64,000 nucleotides of DNA from Pseudoxanthomonas sp. 3HH-4 (GCF_006716465.1 NZ_VFPB01000001.1:202483-266482), one strand, 5' to 3'. Shown: positions 18,514-27,411, counted from the stretch's first letter. Program-made: numbers and translations. Notes: generated by a model from the sequence alone, not told the origin.

Positions 18514-18804
18514 ATGCACGTGAACAGGACTCTCTTCGCGACCGGCCTGTTGTGGTTAGCGGCCTGCACCGGCACCGCAGGGTCGGATTCGCGCGAAGTG
18601 ACGGCAGCGCAATGCCGTGCCTACTACGAGCACATCTACCGGCTCGACGGCGCCGATCTGCAGGCGATGATGGGCGAGGAGCTGCTGGCCAGGGAGTCTG
18701 CGGTCTGCGCCGAAGCCGGCACGGTCACCAAGCGCCATTACGACTGCGCCATGGCGGCGCGTTCGGTGGACGACCTGCAGGCCTGCGGCGCGCCGAACAC
18801 CTGA
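18514..18804 (+). CDS. Small lipoprotein, function unknown
   Basis: The ATG at 18514 follows AGAGGTG by 6 nt. The 96-aa product has a short lipoprotein signal (LLWLAAC, lipidated Cys18). The mature part of about 78 residues is helical and holds four Cys (AAQCRAYY, SAVCAEAG, HYDCAMAA, QACGAP), which could form two disulphides in the periplasm. The spacing resembles small Xanthomonas lipoproteins of unknown role; no domain is assigned. It converges with another small lipoprotein gene. Confidence 0.72.
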   Translation: MHVNRTLFATGLLWLAACTGTAGSDSREVTAAQCRAYYEHIYRLDGADLQAMMGEELLARESAVCAEAGTVTKRHYDCAMAARSVDDLQACGAPNT

Positions 18805-18828
18805 CGGCCCGCCTCATGTCAGGCAAGG

Positions 18829-18850
18829 CCGCGACCGGGAACGGTCGCGG
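18829..18850. terminator. Stem-loop between convergent lipoprotein genes
   Basis: CCGCGACC and GGTCGCGG pair perfectly (8 bp) around GGGAAC, midway between two convergent stop codons (18804 and 18862). There is no T-run on either side, so it is a candidate bidirectional, weak terminator. Confidence 0.4.
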
Positions 18851-18861
18851 CGGCAACGGCG

Positions 18862-19158
18862 TCAGCGCGGCTGGCACACCGGCGGGTTGGTCATGCCGAA
18901 CGACAGCAGATTGCCGCCATTGACGGTGCAGGCATACGTTCTGCCGTTGCGGGCCTTGAGGGTGACGTAAGTGTTGGTGCCTTCGGTGCGGCGTTCCGCG
19001 ATGGTGAGTTCCGAGGGGGACAGGCCCAGCACGCCCCCGGTTTCGGACAGGATGCGTTCGTCCGACAGGGTGTTGGTGCGGCTGGCAATCGAGCTGCAAC
19101 CGGCGGCGGTGAGAGAGCCGAGTGCCAGGGCATGCCAGGCGAAGGTGCGAAAACGCAT
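18862..19158 (-). CDS. Small lipoprotein, function unknown
   Basis: The start at 19158 is preferred because AAGGA lies 8 nt upstream; the ATG at 19176 has no site. The 98-aa product has lipobox LTAAGC (Cys21) and a compact mature region with two Cys (TYACTVNGG and PPVCQPR). The sequence NGRTYACTVNGG suggests a small beta-rich domain. No family is recognised with certainty. It lies 73 nt downstream of the serine hydrolase gene on the same strand and may share its transcript. Confidence 0.72.
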   Translation of the reverse strand: MRFRTFAWHALALGSLTAAGCSSIASRTNTLSDERILSETGGVLGLSPSELTIAERRTEGTNTYVTLKARNGRTYACTVNGGNLLSFGMTNPPVCQPR

Positions 19159-19231
19159 CGTGTGAATCCTTTTCATGATGGGGGCCGGAGAGGCAACGCA
19201 CGCGCAGACCCCGGAAGCGCGCGCGGGTGGA

Positions 19232-20695
19232 TCACAGCGCCAGTTCGAGCGTCGCGTCGGCGTTGAACGTGACCGACCAGCGCCTTGCGCTGATGGCGCG
19301 CAGGTCGTACAGGCCGTAAGGCGTGACCAGCGCCGCACGCGACAGCGAGCTGTCGGCGGTCAGCGAGACGATGCGCAGGCGTTGATCGGGCCACGCGTAG
19401 GCGCTGGCGAAGAACGCGCGCAGCGGTTCGATTTCGGTGGCGACCAGTTCGCCGACGCAGCGGCCGTCCTCGATGCGGAACGAAGCGTCGGTGTCGAAGC
19501 GCGCGCCCTTCAGCGTGCCGGCCAGGCGACCCGAAGCGGGGCAGGCCGCCGCGACCAATCCGTTCGGCTGCGGCCGGAACGGCGCCGCCAGCAACTGCGC
19601 GGTGGGCTCCATCGCCGACACCCACCTCGCGTTGGACAGCATACTTGCGGCGGTGTCCTGTGCCGGCCACAGCATCAGCATGCTGCGCGCGCCGGTGGTG
19701 ATGCCGGCGTGGTGCGCGATGGGTTCGCCGTCGGCATCGCGGCCGATGCGCCAGCCGAAGCCGACGTCGTAGGTGCTGTCGTGCGCGGGCTCGCCGCTGA
19801 CCAGGCGCGTGGGCTGCTGCATCGCCTGCCAGCGCGCGGCGCCGACGATGCGGTGTTGCAGCACGCGGCCGCCGAAGGTGGCCAGCGCTTCGGGCGTGGC
19901 GGCCAGTCCACCCCCGGGCCAGGTGTAGCTCATGTCGGTGCGCGGTACGTGGCGCACAGCGCCGTGTTCGATGTCGTACAGCTGCGAAGCGCGTCCGCCA
20001 TCCGTTTCGCCGTCGGCACCGATCGCCAGGCCATCGGTGACGTGGTGGCGGACGTAGTCGAGGAAGTGTTCGCCCGAACGCGCTTCGATCACCGCGCCGA
20101 GCAGCGTGTAGCCCCATGACGAATAATGGTAGGTAGTACCGGGCGCCGACAGCAGCGCGCGGCCGGAGAAAATACCGACCGCATCGCGCGCGGTCGGATA
20201 GCGGACGCGACCGAGCACTTGCAGGTCGTTGCCGGCGTAGTGCGGTGCGCCGGAGGTGTGCGACGCAAGCTGGCGCACCGTCACGGGCGACCACGCCGCC
20301 GGCAGCCACGGCAGAGCGTCACCGACAGGTGCGTCGATGTCGATACGGCCTTCTTCCGCGAGCTTCGCCGCCGCGGTGGCGGCGATGACCTTGGAGACGC
20401 TGGCCAGCCGGAACACCGTATCGCGCTGCACCGGCGCGTGGGCTTCGACATCGCGCAGTCCCGCGCAGCCGGTCCACACCACGCGGTCGTCGCGCCACAC
20501 GGCGGCGCCCATGCCCGGCACACCGTTGGTGGCGACCAGCGCCTGGAGCAGTTGCTGCGCAGTGGCGGCGCCGGCATCGTCGGACGGCCCGGTGCAGGTG
20601 TCGGCGGCAAGCGCGGGCGCAGCCATGCAGGACAGCGCAAGCACGCATGCGGTGGAGCGCAGTGGTGCGGACGGACGGAAAGAAGTGACGCGCAT
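19232..20695 (-). CDS. Exported class C beta-lactamase-like serine hydrolase
   Basis: The 487-aa protein has a Sec signal peptide (to about residue 30, ALA) and the penicillin-binding/class C fold. The SxxK tetrad is S99-VS-K102 in FRLASVSKVIAA. The second motif, usually YxN, reads YSS in YHYSSWGYTLLG, so the Asn is replaced. A C-terminal extension of about 120 residues looks like a beta-sandwich. GGAG lies 7 nt before the ATG. Members act as esterases, peptidases or have unknown substrates; beta-lactamase activity should not be assumed. Confidence 0.85.
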   Translation of the reverse strand: MRVTSFRPSAPLRSTACVLALSCMAAPALAADTCTGPSDDAGAATAQQLLQALVATNGVPGMGAAVWRDDRVVWTGCAGLRDVEAHAPVQRDTVFRLASVSKVIAATAAAKLAEEGRIDIDAPVGDALPWLPAAWSPVTVRQLASHTSGAPHYAGNDLQVLGRVRYPTARDAVGIFSGRALLSAPGTTYHYSSWGYTLLGAVIEARSGEHFLDYVRHHVTDGLAIGADGETDGGRASQLYDIEHGAVRHVPRTDMSYTWPGGGLAATPEALATFGGRVLQHRIVGAARWQAMQQPTRLVSGEPAHDSTYDVGFGWRIGRDADGEPIAHHAGITTGARSMLMLWPAQDTAASMLSNARWVSAMEPTAQLLAAPFRPQPNGLVAAACPASGRLAGTLKGARFDTDASFRIEDGRCVGELVATEIEPLRAFFASAYAWPDQRLRIVSLTADSSLSRAALVTPYGLYDLRAISARRWSVTFNADATLELAL

Positions 20696-20845
20696 CGGAC
20701 GGCTCCGGAAGGGGAGCCCTCACCCTAGTAGCGCGATCCTGCGTTGTCGTCGCGTGTGCGGCTGCACGTGCACGCGCTGCGCCGATCCGGTGGGGCGGTG
20801 TTCGCGCGGCGGGTAAGACGGCGTGCGCCGGCGCCGTTGCCGGGG

Positions 20846-21592
20846 TCAGCCGCCCGCGTGAAGCGCAGACAGCAGCGCGTCGATGTAGGTGCGGCTGACG
20901 CGCACCGGCGTGCCATCGTGCAGCCGCAGCACCGCATCGCGGTTGGTCAGCGGCTGCAGCTCCCCCACCTGGTCCAGGCGCACGATGGAAGAGCGGTGCA
21001 CGCGCACGAAGCGCTCCGGGTCCAGCTGTGCGGCGAGCTGGTGCAGGGATTCGCGCACGATGTACGTGCGTTCGCCGACATGCAGCACCGCATAGTCGCC
21101 GTCGGCGCCGATCCACGCGACGCTGTCGGCGCGGATGAAGAGCGTGCGATGGCCGATCCGCACCGAGAATTTCTCCAAGTGCCGCGCCAGGGTGGCGGCG
21201 GGTGGCGTGCGCGCCGTGTCCAGGTAGCGCAGGCGCAGCAGCTGGCGCGCGCGGGTCAGCGCTTCGGCAAAGCGCGCGTCGTCGACGGGCTTGAGCAGGT
21301 AGTCGACGACGTTCAAGGCGAACGCCCTGACCGCGAAGCTGTCATGCGCGGTCAGCAGGATCGCCAGCGGTCGCTGTTGCGACGGCAGCGCCGCCAGCAC
21401 ATCCAGGCCGGTCATGCCAGGCATCTGCACGTCCATGAAGACCAGGTCCGGCGGTTGCGCCTGCAGGCCGGCCAGCGCGGTGGTGCCGTCTTCGTATTCG
21501 CCCACCACCTGCAGATCGTCGAACGCGGCCAGCAACGACAGCACGCCACGTCGTGCGAGCGGTTCGTCGTCGACCACGCAGACGCGGATCAC
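20846..21592 (-). CDS. LytTR-family response regulator
   Basis: The 248-aa protein has a receiver domain (CVVDDEPLARRG start, phospho-acceptor D54 in VFMDVQMPGMTG, conserved K in LLKPVDDARF) and a C-terminal LytTR DNA-binding domain (about residues 145-245; WIGADGDYAVLHVGERTYIVRESL, RVHRSSIV). It overlaps the upstream kinase gene by 4 nt, so it is its cognate partner. Targets of such AlgR/LytR-type regulators are often nearby cell-envelope genes; here the neighbours are a serine hydrolase and a small exported protein, but no LytTR direct-repeat site was identified. Confidence 0.93.
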   Translation of the reverse strand: MIRVCVVDDEPLARRGVLSLLAAFDDLQVVGEYEDGTTALAGLQAQPPDLVFMDVQMPGMTGLDVLAALPSQQRPLAILLTAHDSFAVRAFALNVVDYLLKPVDDARFAEALTRARQLLRLRYLDTARTPPAATLARHLEKFSVRIGHRTLFIRADSVAWIGADGDYAVLHVGERTYIVRESLHQLAAQLDPERFVRVHRSSIVRLDQVGELQPLTNRDAVLRLHDGTPVRVSRTYIDALLSALHAGG

Positions 21593-22692
21593 GCAGCCGG
21601 CTCCGGCACGGTGCGCAGCGGCAACGTCAGCCGGACGCGGTAGCGCTCCGCGTCGATGCCGGCCTGCAGGCTGGCGCGGTCCGGATAAAGCCGGGCGAGG
21701 CGGCCACGCACGTTGTCCAGGCCGACGGCGGTACGCGCGTCCTCCGATCGTGGTGGTGCTTCTTCGTGCGCTGGCAGGTCGTTGTCGATACGGATATCCA
21801 GCTGCGTATCGTCGCGGGCGATGCGGATGTCCAGGCGGCCCGGCGCACTGCGCGGGGCGATGCCGTGTCGGATCGCGTTCTCCACCAGCGGCTGCAGCAG
21901 CAGCCCGGGCACGTGCGCACCGAGCACGCCGTCACCGACATGCCATGACAGCAGCAGGCGCCGGCCCAGCCTGGCCTTCTCGACTTCCAGATAGGCTTCG
22001 GTCATGGCGATTTCTTCGGCCAGCGTCACCTCGTGGCCGGCACGCGCATCGAGCACCGCGCGCAGGAAATCGCCGAGCCGCGCCAGCATCTGCCGTGCTT
22101 CCGGGCCCCGCTCCTCGGCGACCAGTGTGGAGACCGCGTTGAGCGTGTTGAACAGGAAGTGCGGCTGCAACTGGTAGCGCAGCGCGCGCAGTTCGGCATC
22201 GCGCGCCAGCGCGCGTGCTTCCAGGTGCTCGGCCTGTTCGCGGCGCAGCTCCGCGTAATACGTCACCACTGCATGCACCGCGCAGTACGCCACCAGCACC
22301 AGCCAGGCGCCTTCCAGGCCACGGAACAGCAAGCCGACATCCAGCGCGCCCGGCGTGACGAGCCGCGCCAGGCTGCCGGACATGAAGGCCTGCAGCGCCA
22401 CGCTGAGCAGGCGCGTGGCCAGTGTCATCGCATAGGTGGCCAGCAGCAGCACCAGCGCGATCCGCCACACTGCCATGCCGCGCCGCCACAGCCACCGCTG
22501 CAGGGCGGTCAGCGGCAGCACCCACAGCACGAACGCCGACAGGTACAGCGTGCGCGCCAGCGTGGCGTTGCCGTGGCCGAGGATCGGCATGGCCATCACC
22601 AGCAGGCAGGCGCCGAGCGGCAGCCCGGCCAGCACCGGCAGCCAGAACGGCGGCAGCGCGTGCCGGCTGGCGCGCACAGGCGTCATCGGCAT
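21589..22692 (-). CDS. LytS/AlgZ-type sensor histidine kinase
   Basis: Taken from MPMTPVRASRH the protein is 367 aa; MTPVRAS (22686) is an alternative, and neither has a strong ribosome site. There are about four transmembrane segments in the first 155 residues, then a His_kinase domain with the phospho-site LQPHFLFNTLNAVSTL and an HATPase region (LLQPLVENAIRHGI, GLDNVRGRLARLY). It lacks a large extracytoplasmic sensor. It pairs with the LytTR regulator (stop and start overlap). Confidence 0.92.
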   Translation of the reverse strand: MPMTPVRASRHALPPFWLPVLAGLPLGACLLVMAMPILGHGNATLARTLYLSAFVLWVLPLTALQRWLWRRGMAVWRIALVLLLATYAMTLATRLLSVALQAFMSGSLARLVTPGALDVGLLFRGLEGAWLVLVAYCAVHAVVTYYAELRREQAEHLEARALARDAELRALRYQLQPHFLFNTLNAVSTLVAEERGPEARQMLARLGDFLRAVLDARAGHEVTLAEEIAMTEAYLEVEKARLGRRLLLSWHVGDGVLGAHVPGLLLQPLVENAIRHGIAPRSAPGRLDIRIARDDTQLDIRIDNDLPAHEEAPPRSEDARTAVGLDNVRGRLARLYPDRASLQAGIDAERYRVRLTLPLRTVPEPAA

Positions 22693-22934
22693 GCCGCACC
22701 GTGTTCGACGCAGGTGGGTGGAAGCGTGGACAGGCACATGATGCGGAGAGGTGGCGGGCTCAGGGTAGATACGGACGCGCAACGGCGGGTGCCTGCGGCG
22801 ACAGCTCAGCATGATCGCCGGCACCACGGCCAGCAGGGTGCGCCAGGGCGGTGATGCCATGCGGTGATGCGGTGGCTGGCATGCGCGGCGCGGGCGGTGT
22901 GTCGGTGACAGCGACGTCCACGGCTCGCGACGCG

Positions 22935-23405
22935 TTACGGCAGCCGCTTGAACGTCGTCGTCTGCAGGAACGGGGTGCCATCCTTGTGGAAGGCGGCCTT
23001 GGTTTCGGTCAGCGTCCTGCCGTCTTCCGTCACCGAATAGATGCGTGTCGATGACGGCGTGCCCTGGTAAGCGAGCTGCAGCACCACCACGTTGGGCGCC
23101 GGCATCTTCGCCGTGCCGACGTCGGCCCAGTAGCTGCCGGTGATCTTGCCTGGCGTGCCATCCAGCGCCAGCGTGGCGTCCGAATCCATGGTGCCGCCGT
23201 TCGGATCGACGATCTCGATGTGGGTCGACCACAGGCCGTCGCCGGGTTGCCTGAATTCCATCGTCACGCTGCGCGGGCGGGCTTCGGGCGGCATCGGCAA
23301 TGTCGCGACATCGAGTGCCCATCGACCGATCAGCGGTGACGCGGCCAACGTCGGCGTCGCGTGCAGGGCGAGCATGGCCAACAGGGCGAGGGACTTGGTC
23401 TTCAT
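22935..23405 (-). CDS. Exported 156-aa protein, unknown function
   Basis: GGAGG stands just before the ATG. The signal peptide is MKTKSLALLAMLALHATPTLA, and the mature part begins ASPLIGRWALDVATLPMPPE. The body is beta-rich, with repeated patterns (SVTMEFRQPGDGLWSTHIEI, GTPGKITGSYWADVGTAKMP, GRTLTETKAAFHKDGTPF) like lipocalin-related 'GxW' small-molecule or extrusion-barrel proteins. No catalytic residues are evident. It is read in the same direction as the LytS/LytTR pair, 242 nt upstream; the gap between them holds nothing I can name. Confidence 0.7.
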   Translation of the reverse strand: MKTKSLALLAMLALHATPTLAASPLIGRWALDVATLPMPPEARPRSVTMEFRQPGDGLWSTHIEIVDPNGGTMDSDATLALDGTPGKITGSYWADVGTAKMPAPNVVVLQLAYQGTPSSTRIYSVTEDGRTLTETKAAFHKDGTPFLQTTTFKRLP

Positions 23406-23589
23406 GGAGCCTCCGTGCAGGGTGGCGCGATGGCGGCGGGAACCACCTCCGTCGCGGGCAGGGCGACCATGCCATTGCACCTGCAGCACTGTCCAGCCAT
23501 GCAGCCCCGGCAGGCGCAACGCGCCCGGGGTAAAGCGAAGTATCGGGATGTGCAGTGCCGGATGCGGCCCTGGCCTCACCCGGGCGCGA

Positions 23590-23892
23590 TCACGGTGAAG
23601 TAGATTGCGCGTGCAGCAGCAGCGACGGCAGCGCGCGCCGCGGCCTCGTCTTGCGCTGCGCGTCCTTGCTTCCGGACCAGAAATGGATCTCTCGCTTGAG
23701 GTGCTGCCCGAAGAACACCGCCACGCGTTGCACCACGCCGGTCTGCACGACCACCAGCATGGGTTCACTCGCCTCGGCCGGAATGGGCCAGCCTTCGTTC
23801 TCGGCGCATTCCACCGCGCGGTCATTCAGCAGGTGTGCGACGCGCTGGAAGCCGGATGCATTCGAGATGACGCGATGCAGCTTGGTGTTCAT
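23590..23892 (-). CDS. Unknown 100-aa protein
   Basis: CGGAG stands 6 nt before the ATG. The product (MNTKLHRVISNASGFQRVAHLL...) has no signal peptide, a central hydrophobic strand (MLVVVQTGVVQRVAVFFG) and a basic tail (KDAQRKTRPRRALPSLLLHA). No family is recognised. The region is GC-rich enough to make chance reading frames common, so the call rests on the start context and the ordered N-terminal half. Confidence 0.45.
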   Translation of the reverse strand: MNTKLHRVISNASGFQRVAHLLNDRAVECAENEGWPIPAEASEPMLVVVQTGVVQRVAVFFGQHLKREIHFWSGSKDAQRKTRPRRALPSLLLHAQSTSP

Positions 23893-24198
23893 GGCGGCTC
23901 CGGACGTTGTGCGAGCCGGCACACTGCGGGCGCGGAAGCTAGCCAGTCTCGGAATCCCGCGCGAGGCCACGCTAGCACGTCGCCAGCATGCACGACGCGG
24001 TTTCGGACAGGCGGGCGTCACGCCACGATCACGGCGGGGCGCGCATCGTGGCGCCGCTACGGTGCAATACCGTATCGGCTGCTCAGCCGCGCAACACCTC
24101 TTCCCATTCTCCGCATTGAGCTGCACCTGGCATCGCGCCGGGTCACGGCCTTGGCCGTCCACGAGACCCGTGACGGGGTCCATCCCGCAGGAAATCCC
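23893..24198. other. 306-nt intergenic region between divergent genes
   Basis: It separates the unknown 100-aa gene (minus) from the fasciclin gene (plus) and must hold at least one promoter. I see no convincing -35/-10 pair, repeat or RNA element here. The only notable bases are CAGGAA before the fasciclin ATG. Confidence 0.4.
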
Positions 24199-24651
24199 AT
24201 GGAAATGCAGCAGAAAGAAGGCCTCGTTCAACAGAACCTGGTAGGCACGCTGAGGAGCAACCACACGTTCGGCACGTTCGCCCACGCCATCGACAAGGCA
24301 GGCCTGACAGCATCACTCAATGGCAGTGACCAATACACCCTGTTCGCGCCGACCGATGATGCGTTCTCGGCGTTGCCCGCCGGTACGCTGGACCGGCTGC
24401 TGGAGCCGTCCAACAAGGACGAGCTCACCGCGCTGGTGAACTACCACCTGGTCACGGGTCGCAAGACCACGGCCGACGTCGGCAAGTGGAAGTCCGCACG
24501 CACCGTGCAGGGCCAGGGAGCCCCGGTCACGGTCGCCGACGGACAGTTGAGCATAGGCGGTGCCCATGTGGTGCGGCCCGACATCATGGCCAGGAATGGC
24601 GTGATCCACGGCATCGACAAAGTGAACATCCCGGAATCCAAGCCTCACTGA
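24199..24651 (+). CDS. Fasciclin (FAS1) domain protein
   Basis: The 150-aa product is a single FAS1 domain: FGTFAHAIDKAGLTASLNG, the hallmark YTLFAPTDDAFSALPAGTLDRLL, LVNYHLVTGRKTTADV, and a final VVRPDIMARNGVIHGIDKVNIP. These domains mediate adhesion in many organisms. This copy has no signal peptide from the chosen ATG (MEMQQKEG); the longer upstream reading has no signal either, so export is uncertain. It is monocistronic, with a good terminator 25 nt after the stop. Confidence 0.88.
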   Translation: MEMQQKEGLVQQNLVGTLRSNHTFGTFAHAIDKAGLTASLNGSDQYTLFAPTDDAFSALPAGTLDRLLEPSNKDELTALVNYHLVTGRKTTADVGKWKSARTVQGQGAPVTVADGQLSIGGAHVVRPDIMARNGVIHGIDKVNIPESKPH

Positions 24652-24675
24652 GGTGAGGCAGCAAGGGAATGCAGG

Positions 24676-24706
24676 CGGCGAGGAGCAATCCCCGCCGTTT
24701 TTCTTT
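24676..24706 (+). terminator. Rho-independent terminator after the fasciclin gene
   Basis: CGGCGAGG pairs with CCCCGCCG (one A-C mismatch) around AGCAAT, followed by TTTTTCTTT. It is placed 25 nt after the fasciclin stop. Confidence 0.85.
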
Positions 24707-24777
24707 GTGGGCTTGACGGAACCTGCACGTAGGACCCCGGATGCTGCACACGGTCCAGGCAACACGCGAGGCATTCG

Positions 24778-25119
24778 ATGAAATCCAGGCATCTGCGCAT
24801 GGGCATCGGCTTCGTGCCGATCTTCGAGGCCAACGGCGTGCAGGCGGCGCAGATGGTCATCAGGCCCGGTGGCAGGGAAGGCGGGCCGGACAATCGCCAT
24901 CGCGGCGCCGACCAGTGGCTGTTCGTCGCCGAGGGCCAGGGCGTGGCCATCGTGGAAGGCGCGCGCCGCGCGCTGAAGCCCGGCAGCCTGCTGCTGATCG
25001 AACGCGGCGAACGCCACGAGATCCGCGCCACCGGCCGCACGCCGCTGAAGACGGTCAACTTCTATTCCCCGCCCGCTTACACGCCCGACGGCGATGAGCG
25101 GCCGGCGGGCAAACCCTGA
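24778..25119 (+). CDS. Small cupin-domain protein
   Basis: The 113-aa product is a single cupin barrel. Cupin motif 1 is recognisable in NRHRGADQWLFVAEGQGVAIVEG and motif 2 in LKPGSLLLIERGERHEIRATGRTPLK, with His in both (metal ligands). GAGG stands before the ATG. No enzyme class can be given; small cupins may be isomerases, dioxygenases or binding proteins. It is followed by a DUF421 membrane protein 20 nt later and is probably co-transcribed with it. Confidence 0.82.
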   Translation: MKSRHLRMGIGFVPIFEANGVQAAQMVIRPGGREGGPDNRHRGADQWLFVAEGQGVAIVEGARRALKPGSLLLIERGERHEIRATGRTPLKTVNFYSPPAYTPDGDERPAGKP

Positions 25120-25139
25120 TACACGACGAGGTGACGACG

Positions 25140-25628
25140 ATGGAGAGCGTGGCGCGCAGCCTGTTCGAACTGGGCATGCCGTGGTGGGAATTCGTGTTGC
25201 GTGCCGTCGCCGTCTACGTGGTGGTGCTGCTGATGGTGCGCCTGACCGGCAAGCGCACCGTAGGCCAGTTCACGCCGTTCGATCTGCTGGTGGTGGTGCT
25301 GCTGGGCACGGCGGTGCAGAACTCGCTGATCGGCGAGGACACGTCGTTACTGGGCGGCCTGATCCTGGCGGCAACGCTGCTGGGCCTGAACTGGAGCGTG
25401 GGCAAACTTTCCGCGCGCAGCCGCCGCTTCGACCAGGTGGTGGAGGGCAAGCCGGTGATCCTGCTGCGGCACGGCGAACTCTTCCGCGATGAGCTGGCGC
25501 GCCAGTCGCTGAGCGAGCACGACTTCGCCATCGCGCGCCGTTCCGCAGGCTACGCCAGGCTGGGGGAAATCGAACTGGCCGTGCTGGAAACCTCGGGTGA
25601 GATCACCTTCATCGGCAGGAAGCCCTGA
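25140..25628 (+). CDS. DUF421 (YetF-like) membrane protein
   Basis: ATG 25140 is preferred over GTG 25131 because GAGGTG spans the latter. The 162-aa product has three transmembrane segments in the first ~80 residues, with the family motif RLTGKRTVGQFTPFDLLVVVLLG, then a soluble domain (VVEGKPVILLRHGELFRDELARQSLSEHDF). It is shorter than Bacillus YetF, as usual for proteobacterial members. Molecular function is unknown; Bacillus relatives affect spore or envelope properties. It probably forms an operon with the cupin gene. Confidence 0.88.
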   Translation: MESVARSLFELGMPWWEFVLRAVAVYVVVLLMVRLTGKRTVGQFTPFDLLVVVLLGTAVQNSLIGEDTSLLGGLILAATLLGLNWSVGKLSARSRRFDQVVEGKPVILLRHGELFRDELARQSLSEHDFAIARRSAGYARLGEIELAVLETSGEITFIGRKP

Positions 25629-25665
25629 TCGGGTAGCCAGGTGGGTGGCAATACGGTGCGCCCAT

Positions 25666-25692
25666 CCTTCTCCCCGTCGTGCGGGGAGAAGG
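25666..25692. repeat. Hairpin repeat, CCTTCTCCCCG family
   Basis: Perfect 11-bp inverted repeat CCTTCTCCCCG / CGGGGAGAAGG with a TCGTG loop. It lies between the convergent DUF421 and ferritin-like stop codons and may act as a bidirectional terminator. One of about eleven related hairpins in the window. Confidence 0.8.
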
Positions 25693-25725
25693 GGGCCAGA
25701 GACCGGGCGCGCGCACTTCGGAAAC

Positions 25726-26346
25726 TCAGTGCTTGTGCCCGAGCATCTCGTCGCGGCTCTGCTCTGCGCGCGAGGCACCAATCGCGGTCTCGACCTTCTT
25801 GACCTCTTCCGGCGGCGGCAGCACTGCGGGCATGCCCAACGACTGGATCCACAGCTCCCGGCACCAGCCCATCGTGTGGTACAGGTGGTGGTCTTCGTCG
25901 CTTTCCACGGCCTTGTACGCGGGCTCCAGCACCTTGGCCAGTTCGCCGCCCTGTTCCACGACCTTGCCGATCAGTTCCCAGTTCTGGTGGTCCTTGGTTT
26001 CCGCCAGTACGACGCATTCGGCAGCGACCAGTTCGGCGGCTTCCGGCGTGTCGCTCTTCATGGCCATCTCGATGGCCTTAACCAGCGAAGCGCCCTGGTG
26101 CGCGACCACGCTGCGGCCCGGCGACTTCTCTTCTGTATCCATGCCGAGTTGCTCGAACACGCGGGTAAGCACTTCTTCATGCGTGCGCGTTTCGTCGAGG
26201 TATTCACCCCACTCCTTCTTCAGGTCCTTGTTCACGGCGGCCTTGATCGCCGTGGTGTAGATCTGGATGCCGCCGCGCTCGGTTTCGATGGCCTGCAGCA
26301 GCAGCTCGTGGACTTGGGCGGTGTTGACGGTGCGGGAACGTGCCAT
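25726..26346 (-). CDS. Ferritin-like domain protein
   Basis: The 206-aa product (start supported by GGAG 7 nt upstream) is all-helical with Glu/His pairs expected of ferritin-like diiron proteins: LLLQAIETERGGIQIYTTAI, EWGEYLDETRTHEEVLTRVFEQLG, AAELVAAECVVLAETKDHQNWELI and a last AVESDEDHHLYHTMGW. Ligands look complete (E...ExxH type), but the enzymatic role (iron storage, redox, oxidase) is not known. It is monocistronic and divergent from folE. Confidence 0.72.
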   Translation of the reverse strand: MARSRTVNTAQVHELLLQAIETERGGIQIYTTAIKAAVNKDLKKEWGEYLDETRTHEEVLTRVFEQLGMDTEEKSPGRSVVAHQGASLVKAIEMAMKSDTPEAAELVAAECVVLAETKDHQNWELIGKVVEQGGELAKVLEPAYKAVESDEDHHLYHTMGWCRELWIQSLGMPAVLPPPEEVKKVETAIGASRAEQSRDEMLGHKH

Positions 26347-26674
26347 GGCGGTACTCCGTGGCTGTGAAGGGAGTAACCGTTCTAGGCGCAGGCGCGAAAA
26401 CACGATGTGATGGCGGCGCATGCACGACGTTCACATAGCCAACTGCGCACGCGATGGTGAAGCGCATGCGGCACGCCGATGCGCGACGCCTTCCCGACAT
26501 GTGCCGGCGATCCTGCTCCGGCAACAGGCATCGGCAGGGCGCGCCGCGCACTGTGGATGCGCGCATCCGGACGTTGTCCCGCTACGTAGTACTGGATGCG
26601 GCCCAGCCCGGGGCCGCCCGGGCCATGTCCGGCATGATGGGTTATCCTCCACGCCCCCCGCAGGAATCGATGCG
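26347..26674. other. 328-nt intergenic region between divergent genes
   Basis: It separates the ferritin-like gene from folE and should hold two promoters. No clear promoter, repeat, riboswitch or RNA gene could be read in it. Several small frames across it are chance readings. Confidence 0.4.
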
Positions 26675-27280
26675 ATGAGCCAGTCCGACGACAATCCCGG
26701 CAAGGTCACCCAGGCGCAGGCCGAGGATGCCGTGCGCGTGCTGCTCGAATGGGCCGGCGAAGACCCGGCGCGCGAAGGCCTGCTGGACACGCCCAAGCGC
26801 GTGGCCAAGGCCTACCGCGACTGGTTCAGCGGCTACCAGATGGATCCGCGCGAGTACCTGGCGCGCACGTTCGAGGAAGTGGCCGGCTACGACGAGATGA
26901 TCGTGCTGCGCGACATCGAGTTCGAAAGCCATTGCGAGCACCACATGGCGCCGATCATCGGCAAGGCGCACGTGGGTTACCTGCCCGACGGCAAGGTGGT
27001 GGGCATCAGCAAGCTGGCGCGCGTGGTGGATGTGTATGCGCGCCGCTTCCAGGTGCAGGAGAAGATGACCGCGCAGATTGCGCAGTGCATCCAGGATGTG
27101 CTGCAGCCGCGCGGCGTGGCGGTCGTGGTCGATGGCGCGCACGAATGCATGACCACGCGCGGCGTGCACAAGCGCGGCGTCAGCATGGTGACCAGCAAGA
27201 TGCTGGGCACCTTCCGCGAAGATGCGCGCACCCGCGCCGAATTCCTGCGTTTCATCGAGACCGGCAACGGGCGGCGATGA
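26675..27280 (+). CDS. folE: GTP cyclohydrolase I FolE
   Basis: The 201-aa protein (CAGGAA upstream of ATGAGCCAGTCC) carries the diagnostic zinc and active-site segments: [44 protein letters not shown] and [20 protein letters not shown], with the zinc ligands Cys, His and Cys in the usual places. It makes 7,8-dihydroneopterin triphosphate from GTP for folate synthesis. The next gene (YchJ-like) follows after a GTAG repeat pair, 145 nt away. Confidence 0.97.
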   Translation: MSQSDDNPGKVTQAQAEDAVRVLLEWAGEDPAREGLLDTPKRVAKAYRDWFSGYQMDPREYLARTFEEVAGYDEMIVLRDIEFESHCEHHMAPIIGKAHVGYLPDGKVVGISKLARVVDVYARRFQVQEKMTAQIAQCIQDVLQPRGVAVVVDGAHECMTTRGVHKRGVSMVTSKMLGTFREDARTRAEFLRFIETGNGRR

Positions 27281-27294
27281 GGGCGGGCGACGTT

Positions 27295-27411
27295 GTAGGA
27301 GCGACGTGAGTCGCGACCGGATGACGTCTGCGCCCGTTCGCCTGCCGCATCCCGTGGTGCCCGCTTCCCTGTTATCGGAAGGTGTACGGTCGCGACTTAC
27401 GTCGCTCCTAC
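27295..27411. repeat. GTAG-headed palindrome pair (A) between folE and the YchJ-like gene
   Basis: Two 24-nt units face each other: 27295-27318 (reads GTAGGAGCGACGTGAGTCGC then GACC) and its reverse complement at 27388-27411, which differs by one base. They are separated by 69 nt. Each unit is itself a small hairpin (GCGAC / GTCGC). The second unit ends 13 nt before the YchJ-like start codon. This matches the layout of REP pairs seen in Stenotrophomonas-type genomes. Confidence 0.88.

Noticed and set aside
22692-23475. Extended N-terminus of the LytS-type kinase (628-aa frame)
   Set aside because: The added residues are Arg/Pro-rich, lack domain character and overlap the neighbouring exported-protein gene; the membrane segments begin right after MPMTPVRASRH.
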